From Clavulina sp. PMI_390 (taxonomy: Eukaryota > Basidiomycota > Agaricomycetes > Cantharellales > Hydnaceae), in NCBI GenBank assembly GCA_015039315.1, contig WIDE01000001.1, forward strand, positions 953,282-1,017,281: 64,000 nucleotides of DNA, given 5' to 3'. The position numbers were made by a program, and so were the translations under genes. Shown in pieces: positions 52,891 through 61,172 of the stretch (position 1 is its first letter; every line of letters begins with the position of its first letter). Under the pieces are notes generated by a model that made no database searches, was not told where the DNA came from, and was given only the letters and a program-made list of their open reading frames with translations.

Positions 52891-53470
52891 TGTATGATCA
52901 TTTGGCTGCTATCATACGCAATTGATCCACGACTCGTCCGAAGCGGGACACATTTCACAACGGCGGCAAAGGTTGGTCCAGCAAAGGTGTCTCGTTCCAT
53001 CCGCAACCCAACTCGGAAAACGGTCGCATTTCTGGGGTCTGAATATTTGCTCGACCATCTTGTCAAAGGAAAGAAGCAGAGTTTGACCGCTGGCTCATCA
53101 GGGGAGACTAAATGAAGCATGACCCTGTACGGAATGAAAGGGAATCGTCAAGCGATCGACGCAACACCCCTCGATAAAGCCCTACGTCACTCAAAGGCGC
53201 AGTGTGCCTAATACAGAACGAGCCATCATGAGTGAACTGACTAGTCTTGGGGTGGTATAAGTCTTCGGGGAGAACACCATTGACGGCTGTATTGGAGTGT
53301 TGGTTTGTGATACTGCCCAAGCCGACGCACCTAACTCTAACAACGCTAAAGGCGGGCCATATTCAGATGTGGACCCGATCCTCTAGCCTCTCACACTGGT
53401 AATAATGCATGCATACATGTAATTGTCTGGAAGCTCAGGACAAATATGCTCGAAATATCAAATTCGGGTG
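52891..53470. repeat. Array spacer S6 with decayed coding-like sequence
   Basis: An 88-codon open frame (52849-53115) ends YLLDHLVKGKKQSLTAGSSG and aligns with frame-shifted versions in S1, S2 and S5. The segment 53280-53425 continues the homology seen at 40925-41060 and 50265-50420. Confidence 0.6.
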
Positions 53471-53601
53471 TCGGGTGTCGGCATGGTGCTCGCTGCCGTG
53501 ATTCTCTCTGGTCAAATAAGCCATTCCGCCTGGGATCGAACATTGCAAAATGCCCCACGAGGCCAAGCTGCTCCAGGGAGGAATGGGTTGATATATACTT
53601 C
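53471..53601 (+). promoter_or_regulatory. Conserved promoter module, paralogue 6
   Basis: CGGGTGTCGGCATGGTGC, GGTCAAATAAGCC, CCCCACGAGGCCAAGCTGCT, then the TATA element GATATATACTTC about 54 bp before the ATG. Confidence 0.68.
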
Positions 53602-53644
53602 AAAAGCTTTGAACGCGACGCTCTGGTTCAAGGCTGGCTCCACC

Positions 53645-55496
53645 ATGGGCTTGACGGAGCCCAATCCCATCCAAATTGCAGTATGGGATTCGTTTGTTCC
53701 TCCATCAGGCATTCTGACAGGCTCTTTGTCAAGCTTTATGTGCGGATTTGTGTCGATTCTTGTCTACTTTGAAGCACTCTGACGCTCACACCATGGATGG
53801 TTCGATAGTTTGCTGGGAATCATCACTGTCCAGAGCACGCGTTATTGGGAAGTGTTCCGACATGATAAGGCCTCCAATGTTGCCCTGGTGAGCCCGTTAT
53901 GTTGATCTCCAGTTTCTTGCCGCCGTCTGACAGGTTCTTGCCTAGGTGGTTTCTCTCTTGTGTGTCCATACAAACCTAACCCCTCATACCTGATAGTAAC
54001 CAACTCCTTCAGATTACTGAATGCATCAGGATGGTGCGCATTCTGGCTCTTGTCTCCTTCATACCTCACAGCGAATGATTCAGGCTGCAACTCTATAGTC
54101 TGGCTTTCGCAACGGCGTGTTACACACATTTAGTTTCGGCTTATGGCAATGGGGAAGTAATGGATGCACCGCCGCTAGACTGGTAAGTTCTCTCGTGATA
54201 ACCTCGGCAATCTGCTTGTACTGAGGCGAATTTGTGCAATCAGGAGGTATTTCTATGCGCAATCCATAGGGGTGAGTAATTCATAAAAGACTCACAATTG
54301 TTATCTACAAGTCTGGGCCTCCAATTGGTATTAGCTATTCACTACCTTCATCGTGTTACTCATTTTGACGGTCCCAATACTTGCAAGTGAGTTTTATTTC
54401 TTGCGTCCGATCGTACTTCAAATTCTCATTCCTCACGGGTGCGTAGTCCTTAAATCACGAATACTGGCCGCTTTGCTGGACTTGTTTGTCCTTGCGCGCA
54501 CTGGTCAGTGTTTACAACCGTCGTCCACTCCCTACCGTGGCCTCATCGGACTTGGTAACAGGGCTTGGGTTTTTTCAGATCTATGTGCTCTCACAAGAAG
54601 TTAAACACCTTGGCTCTTCGGAAATCGCTCTCGTTCTCACCAGGATTACCCGTATTTTGCCAATCATGATTGTCCTATCCGACATCCTGGTAGCCATCGT
54701 CCTATGTGGGGCATTACTATTTGCTCGAAGCGGAAATCCTATGTACGTGCCTACTTCTGTTTAAATGGGTACGCCTCTTGATGATTTGCCTCCTATAGAA
54801 ACGATACTGCCATTAAGAGGTTATTCAACACCCTTCTTCCAAGTAGTGTCGTTATTATGTTAGTATCTTAGTTTGACTTGCCATTCTTTGAAGCAGCTTC
54901 TAATTCTTCTCATCAGTTTGTGGCAATTAGGATTAGGGATAGTGAGATTATTGTCCGAAACCTTCCGAGTGAGCGACTCATCTTTCCGCACTCACAGGGG
55001 ATTTGGATTGAGAATACTGCATTGGCGACATCAATGGCGATGTCGTCCCCATTATGTGAGTCACTGAGCTAACCCTTTTTCTGTGCTAATCACATTCCTG
55101 CAAAGGTTTCAATATCGCATATCTCGCTGCGTTAGTCACGAACTGCATCCCAAGATGGAACTTTGCTCACAGCACTTTATAGCCTTCACGCTCGCTCACA
55201 GCTCATCTCGCCAGACCTCCTGCTCCTGAATAATCCCCTCAGATGGGCGTTTGCCAGACGGGAAATAGAGGCATGGTCAACCGCCATCACCATAACCCAG
55301 GAAAGATTGCAACAAACAGAAGAAGGGGCAGTGGAACTCGGCACAATCACTCGCGTGTCTCTCGTGAGTTGTATCCCTGTGGTTGTCTCTAGGCATACAA
55401 GAAGGCACCGAAGAGTAAACTGACGCCTCATGTCGCCGTCTCGTCTTACAGCGCCCGGAAGAAAGGGAGGTGATTGAGTACTATCGAGCATCCTGA
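53645..55496 (+). CDS. Array paralogue 6: DUF6534-like seven-helix membrane protein
   Basis: Starts MGLTEPNPIQIAVWDSFVPP. The first helix has Ser where other copies have Cys/Leu (GSLSSFM). Micro-exons are 14 nt (GTGGTTTCTCTCTT) and 21 nt (ATTACTGAATGCATCAGGATG has exactly that length). The core is ITRILPIMIVLSDILVAIVL, followed in exon 10 by DTAIKRLFNTLLPSS. Exon 12 reads GIWIENTALATSMAMSSP. Exon 13 has an AAAG acceptor and begins with Cys (CFNIAYLAA). The tail is diverged at one spot (WAFARREIEAWSTA). The end is RPEEREVIEYYRAS, with TGA at 55494-55496. It is the last copy; the next gene is unrelated and on the opposite strand. Confidence 0.8.
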
Positions 55497-55819
55497 GCCA
55501 GCCATGCCTCGGACCATTCATCGCCTTTGCTCGTTATTGCCGTTATCTCAGTGATACCGTCCAGCCTGTGTTGATGTAGCTCGTCCAGTTGAGACTTGGC
55601 TCACCACGGGCTCTTGCCATTCGTCCCTAAGCCGCCGCTTAGTCCACTTGTGGGCATGCTTCTTGTTACCATCTACATTACGTTGCTTCCGTACCCGTTT
55701 CGTTTCCTAGCTGTGCGCGTGAATCTCTAGATGGGATTCCTCAACTCGCCGCTCTCGCCCAATCACGTCTCGTCTCAGTTGCGCGACATCACTTCGCTTC
55801 CCTGTATCGCGAATTTGCT

Positions 55820-55876
55820 ATTGTACAATATAATTTCTCCCTCGATGAGGCTGTACTCAATATTAGTGTAACAAAG
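55820..55876 (+). terminator. Conserved 3' block with hairpin potential, paralogue 6
   Basis: TTGTACAATATAATTTCTCC then CTCGATGAGGCTGTACTC, 324 bp after the stop. Outer GTACA/TGTAC and inner CCTC-GAT-GAGG stems are both kept. This is the right edge of the duplicated sequence. Confidence 0.5.
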
Positions 55877-56014
55877 TCCCTTTCAATTGACTACGACAAC
55901 ACAGGTTACAGAAAGAGAAAGAGTATAGATCGCGGGAGCATGGGGACAGAAGTCGGGAGCATCACGACCACAATGGCACGAGGACAGCTTGGCCGAAGCT
56001 TGAAAGGACACGGC
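55877..56014. other. Short intergenic between array and dioxygenase gene 3' end
   Basis: Purine-rich near 55910-55980. No repeat homology to the array continues here. Confidence 0.4.
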
Positions 56015-57844
56015 TTATGCCATTAGCGCGATATACTTTAGCTCACTGCATGGATCATGAGACCAAATGTCAGAGTCACGGATGATGGTATGGCACAGTG
56101 GATCGAGACGTACTTCTGGACTTGCTGACCAACAAGCATGGGAGGATACTGGGCCGGGTCTTCAGTTGCACCAACATTCCGGGCCTCGTGTGCAGCAGTT
56201 TCCAGGGCTTTAATGGGCGCTAGCTCGCTAAAGTGAGGACGACTGGGGTGTGAGTTCAAGAGTTTCGAGGTAACCATAAAAGGGTCGGGAAGGAGCGCAA
56301 AGGACGTACAAATCAGATGACAGGTGCCAGAAGAAGGTCGAAGAGATGCGGATCAAGGGGCGCTCGGGTCGCTCAACCTTTGTTCTTTCCATAGCCTTGG
56401 GACGCGATGAGGGCGGAGGCTTGGTGTCGTGACAACAGTGGCGATCTTACCTTGAGTGTGGCTTCATTAACTACCACTTCGTGATATCCTGCCTTGATCA
56501 ACCCCCCGGTGATATGCTGCCGATCGCTTCCAAGGTCAGTTCCACGCGACACACCAGAGTAATAAACCAAAAATCCCTCACTTCCAATTGTTTCCCAGCT
56601 TGGACGAGAAGGTATCTTCCAGGTGGCACCTTAACGGCGATCCGCTTGCCAGTGTTTCGACCCCAAATGTGCAGACCAGGATATCTTGAGCGACCATGAA
56701 TAGTCCTAGCAAATAAGTCAGCAACACTTCAACGGCTCTGTTGACCCGGGGCGTACAGGAAGTTCAGGTCAGTGTGAAAGCCTGCAAGGATGGTGTTGAG
56801 ATCCCCCCATTTACGGAGGTCAGAAGCTGTGGGCGCCAGTAGGTGTGGCCTGAGTAGAGAAGGTAAGGATCCATCATACCAACCTGGAATGCATGGCGAC
56901 TGACCCGTATTTTCCGGCGTCAGTGAAAGTGCCTCTGTCAAGGCCAAGGCCAACTGCAGCCATTTCAGCCACCCCCTCCACTCTATGGGACCAATGTCAA
57001 GTTGAATCCAAGAATACGAGAAAGAGTACCATGAAACCCACGCAGTCTTCATGCTCTTTCCCCATTGTTCCATTCGTTGTGCCCAAGTCGCCTCGAAAGT
57101 GCGCGGTACGACATTAGGCATGTTCAGCGCCGGGAATTTCGACTCGTATGGTGGATTCTGTTGCATCTTCCAGAAGAATCGGCATTTGGGATCGGCTCCG
57201 TGTCCTGGAGGAAATGCAATGGAGAGGATCAGTTATTCAACGAGCTATGGGGACAACACGAACTATGCATAAGACAAGAGCAATGTGGCACACGAACCTT
57301 CAATATCAAGCGGTCTCTCGGAAACCTCAAGCTTTTGAATAACATTCAAGCAAGAATCATCGGAGGCACACTTCGGCTTCTCCGTATTCTCGAGCGTAAC
57401 GCCGACTTGGAAGCCCACTTCAGGTCGTTCATCAAGTCTGTGCCAAAGAACGAAATTTGTCAACCAAATTACTCGATTGATCAACAAGCTGGGAAGTCAG
57501 AAACGAGCCCACTTGAGTTCCTCTTGGGGAAGGTTGAAATAATCCTCGAGGAGATCGAGGAACTGTTCGTTGTCTGCCTCCTCGACACGCGAATCTTTCA
57601 CCACGAGCGCGCCATACCAGATCAAAGCATCAGCAGCCTAACGAGTAAACAAGTCGACACGTGAAGAACGAGCTTCAGTTAGCAAAGAGCTTTTGGTCGT
57701 CGAGCCCCTTCACAGAGCTTGGCTCAGGGGGTCTCGTCATGGTAGCAGATTGATAGGGCATACATTCTGAGCCTCTTGCTTGGCTTCCGGGCTGTTCGGA
57801 TTTTGGAGAAACACGTCCAAATCGACAATCGGAAGTCCTTCCAT
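56015..57844 (-). CDS. 2-oxoglutarate/Fe(II)-type dioxygenase (isopenicillin N synthase/clavaminate synthase-like)
   Basis: Multi-exon, ATG 57844 to TAA 56015-56017. The N-terminus MEGLPIVDLDVFLQNPNSPE is the usual opening of non-heme dioxygenases. Exon 2 has AADALIWYGALVVKDSRVEE and NLPQEEL. Then come ERPEVGFQVGVTLENTEKPK and DPKCRFFWKMQQNPPYESKF. The iron site begins with GFHTDLNFL (HxD), followed across an intron by IHGRSRYPGLHIWGRNTGKR and LLVQAGKQLE, then HITGGLIKAGYHEVVVNEAT with the distal His. RPLIRISSTFFWHLSSD supplies the Arg-x-Ser-type cosubstrate segment. The last intron (starting GTACGT) leads to NELKYIALMA. The substrate is unknown; such genes are common in fungi outside biosynthetic clusters too. 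It lies 305 bp from the dehydrogenase gene on the same strand. Confidence 0.82.
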
Positions 57845-58148
57845 GGTTTAAGGCAGTGAAATTAGAGGTAGGAAGAGTAGTAGAGGGCTCAAGGGGGTGG
57901 TCAGGAGTTTAAGGTAAGGTGGCACCGATCTCAGTGACGAAGCGTGACACTCGGCAAGGAGCTGACCCCCCACACGGAGACTTTTCAAGGGCCACATGTA
58001 CAAGTATTCATATTTTAATTCGAAAGAGTCCAAAAAACGAGTTCGCGCAAAGAACATATGGCTAGAATCTACTTTACACTTAGGCGCGAACGACGAGCTG
58101 TCAAAGTGGTATCGGGAAGTTACGGAAATGAGTTGGGATAGCTTGTGC
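57845..58148. other. Intergenic: dioxygenase promoter / dehydrogenase 3' flank
   Basis: 304 bp. A pyrimidine-rich stretch on the minus strand precedes the dioxygenase ATG. Nothing else seen. Confidence 0.4.
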
Positions 58149-60057
58149 TCAATGATCCTCCTCCAGCCTGACGCCTCCGTGCTAGGGAGTAATAGATCGC
58201 TTAGTATGCGGCTATAGGAAGTCACTATCGCGCTTACCAGACTGCTATCGAACGCAGGAAGCCCAGCTTGCACGCGGATGCCCGCAGCCAGCGCGCTCCA
58301 ATCGAGGACTTCGAAAGGTGCTGCAGATTTCGCAGCGAGCCTAGCATGCATCGCCCTGGCCGCGATGAGGTTCTGGTGAGCCTATTCCGGAGGTATTAGC
58401 CTTCGCGGATGTATCTCCGTCCGAAGAAGGGACGTACTGTATCCACAGTGGGCACGGGACTATTGCTGGCAATAGCAAGCTTGCGTGCGTAGCTAAAATA
58501 TATAGGCAGCAGTGTGAGGTATGGTCACGGCTTCCGTATAAGGGCACAATAAAGAACGCACGAGGCATCTTTCAGGCCACCCTCGAGGGCAAATCCTGTC
58601 GAGCCGTCAAATTGGTCATTCAGAATCTTAGCTCCATACCCGAGGAAGCTAAAGATCCACATCAGCCCCATCAACGCGACTTACGGCTGACTAGAGAAAA
58701 ACCTACGCAGGAGTGGGCATGATGGCTGACGTTCCATTTGATATGAGCAAAAGTCGATCAGGGTAGTAATTCGGGCAGCCAGATACTTGCCTTTGATGAC
58801 ATCATAGAGCTAGATGGGACCGGAAAAGACAACGTGTCATTCATATGTAAGGAGGAGAGGAGGAGATATTGCATACGTTCGCAGCGCCTACTTCAGACTT
58901 GTCTGCCAGTGTCATTGCCTCCGCTAGAAGCTCGATCTGGCCCAAGATCATCGAGTTCCCGATGATCTTCAGCTTCGCCGCTACAAGTGGGAGATAAGAG
59001 GTAAAGCATAGGCAATGTTATGCAGAGGCCTCGTTAAGCTAAGAATTACTGACCTTTTTCAACATTGCCTCCCATGTCAACGATCTACACCAATGTAATG
59101 ATTAAGCAGGGAGGGAGCTAGATCCGATTAGCAGGATACTTACTCTAGAGCCCAAGGCAGGAACCACCAGATAAGCCACTTCCTATTGATAGACAAACGA
59201 AATCAGCAATTTCACGTCAGCATACTAGAGCAGCTCTCTCACCTTCTTGATCTTGAGCTCTCCAGCTAGTACAATAAGGAGTTGTCGTTTGTCTGCTGCA
59301 GCAGGAGCACCAAATACAGGGCACGCGACGAAATGGGCCATCGGGCTGGCTTTTGAGATCATTTCGTCCAGCTCTCCAGTAGTGGTAGGGTAGTTCTGTC
59401 AGGCGGTGAGCAAGTGCAGGAAAAGCGGCCGGAATAGCTGCTCACAGTCGATGCTTCGACAAAGATCTTGGTACGAAGGGGCGGAAAAGCCTAAGTATTC
59501 AGCGGAAAAAGGTGCGAGTGTATTAATACCAATTAATATAAAAGGCACTTGATATGCAGCGAAACAGACTCACCTCGAGATTTTTAACTATCTCGGCGTA
59601 AATCGCTTTTACAACATCGTCGTTCGCTAAGCTCGAGAAGACCACGTCGCATTTCTCGACCAACTCTGCGATCGAGTGAGCAACGAGGACCTTGTTGGGC
59701 ATGTCCTTTGCCATCTTCTCGGCCTTTGAGGTGGACCGATTGTAGACCATGAGGGGGTGATCGGAGCTGTTGGCGAGATTGCGAGCCATGTAGTAGCCTA
59801 TGAGCAACCAAGATCGAGGGGTGGTTAGTCAAGCACCTTGCTTGTATGCATAGTAGGGTGTCTCTCAGAGCACACAAAGAAATCAACGTACCCATAGTCC
59901 CAAGGCCAATGAAGCCAAGCTGAGGGGTGTGATGCAGCAAAGGTGTGCTTGGCCTGCTATAGGGAAAATCTTTGCCCTTGACGAGCTCGCTATTCGACTG
60001 GGTACGGCTCAACACCGGGGTCAGTGGCTTCAAGTCGGGGGTTCGGTGGGACTCCAT
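58149..60057 (-). CDS. NAD(P)-binding beta-hydroxyacid dehydrogenase (6PGDH / 3-hydroxyisobutyrate dehydrogenase-like)
   Basis: Many short exons from ATG 60057 to TGA 58149-58151. After a Ser/Thr/Pro-rich N-terminal extension of about 45 residues comes the Rossmann motif LGFIGLGTMG, split by an intron before YYMARNLANSSDHPLMVYNR. Then SIAELVEKCDVVFSSLANDD, the substrate-loop region IFVEASTV (family: DxSTxxP-like), PVFGAPAAADKRQLLIVLAG, and AAKLKIIGNSMILGQIELLA with the catalytic Lys. The C-terminal part includes ILNDQFDGSTGFALEGGLKD and ends HGGVRLEEDH. The family oxidises beta-hydroxyacids, for example in valine breakdown. The N-terminal extension lacks a clear mitochondrial presequence, so a cytosolic member of the glyoxylate-reductase/GLYR1 branch is as likely. 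Confidence 0.85.
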
Positions 60058-60316
60058 CGAAGATTGAGCTAGGGTTTAGTTGCCTCGAAGACTTGGTGTG
60101 CAGCAAAGACGTCAGTGAGAGACGAAGAGTCCAATCGGGGGTTGTTTGTTATCGTTGATTGACCTCACACTCGGTCCCGCAGAGCCGCCGAAATCTGGGC
60201 CCATAGACTGGATATAGGAAAGAATGCACCTCCAGGTATTACTATTGATACAATGATAGCTATACAAGGCCCAATGGTCCAGTATGATCCACCCGAAATC
60301 CGTAAGATGCACAAGA
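60058..60316. other. Intergenic: dehydrogenase promoter / ankyrin gene 3' flank
   Basis: 259 bp between two minus-strand genes. Nothing notable. Confidence 0.4.
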
Positions 60317-61101
60317 TCAATCCTCATCAGATGGCTCTTCATCTGACCCTGGTTCATCGTCGGATTCTGCGATAGCATTAGGAGAAGAATGGGATCGGAC
60401 AGGATGAATTAACTCACCATGTACAACATCGCCTCTTGCGAGGGTCTGAACACCTTCCCCTTGCCGGATAGCGGCCCTTGTATCCTTATCATCGGAAGGA
60501 ACTAGGTCAATTGCGAGAGAGTTATGCTTGTCCTTGATTCTAAACCAGAATAATAGCAATCAGAATTGAGGGAAAAAAGCAATGGCCATAGACTGACTTG
60601 GTGTCAGCGCCCGCGTCGATCAGACTCTGGACCATATGTAGCCGCATTTCGGGATCCACAAGCTTCGCAGCCAAGTGCAGAGGAGTCGCACGCTCCACCC
60701 GGTTCTGTAGGTCAACGTCGCAGTCCGGGTAGGCTAGAATGTGCTCTATCACATCAGGAGATGGGGTCGAGGCCGCGATATGGAGTGCTGTGGTGTCATG
60801 CTGTGCTTAGAAAATTGGATGCGGTAAAGTAGTGACATGAACGAACGAGTATTTCCAAGTCTGTGGAGAGTCGCTCAGAAAAGAAACTAGCGGAGTGTGA
60901 TAGCATGCTCACCCATCGACGTAATTGATATCAACTAGGGCCTCCTCTCCCTCACCGCATAGCTCTACGAATGCATCGACATTGTCTTCTCGGACAGCAA
61001 GGAATATCCTCCTGTCTGATATTACAATGAGAACACGCGATAATATTAGCAGAATATTCATCGATAGACTTACATTTCAGTTTCTCATCTTCCGTCGCCA
61101 T
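60317..61101 (-). CDS. Small ankyrin-repeat protein with acidic C-terminus (Yar1-like candidate)
   Basis: About six short exons from ATG 61101 (MATEDEKLK) to TGA at 60317. The second exon has RRIFLAVREDNVDAFVELCG, then LVDINYVDG. A pair of ankyrin repeats follows: TTALHIAASTPSPDVIEHIL and ATPLHLAAKLVDPEMRLHMV, then QSLIDAGADTK. Next come IKDKHNSLAIDLVPSDDKDT and an acidic tail ESDDEPGSDEEPSDED. Size (about 210 residues), two ankyrin repeats and an acidic tail resemble yeast Yar1, a chaperone of ribosomal protein Rps3; that assignment is tentative. The last intron (51 nt, GTGAGT...GCAG) has no in-frame stop, so its retention would add 17 residues. The gene diverges from SMC4. Confidence 0.75.
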
Positions 61102-61172
61102 TTGAGGGGGTACGAATCCGAGATTGTTTGAGGTTGTTTGTTGACCTCGCTTTGTCCCATATACCACCAACA
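61102..61172. promoter_or_regulatory. Very short bidirectional promoter, ankyrin gene (-) / SMC4 (+)
   Basis: Only 71 bp between start codons. The sequence is T/G-rich with a repeated GAGGTTGTTTGTTGA-like motif. Promoter elements must overlap the 5' ends of one or both genes. Confidence 0.5.

Larger units (their letters stand above)
31958..55876 (+). repeat. Tandem array of six direct repeats (gene + promoter + 3' block + spacer)
   Basis: Starts of successive genes are 7911, 2922, 2712, 3727 and 3005 bp apart, all in the same orientation. Homology covers coding exons, intron positions, upstream module, 3' block and much of the spacers, so whole units were duplicated. Introns and spacers have diverged far more than exons, which points to old duplications with coding constraint. 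It is flanked by HEM2 on the left and a dioxygenase gene on the right. Confidence 0.8.
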
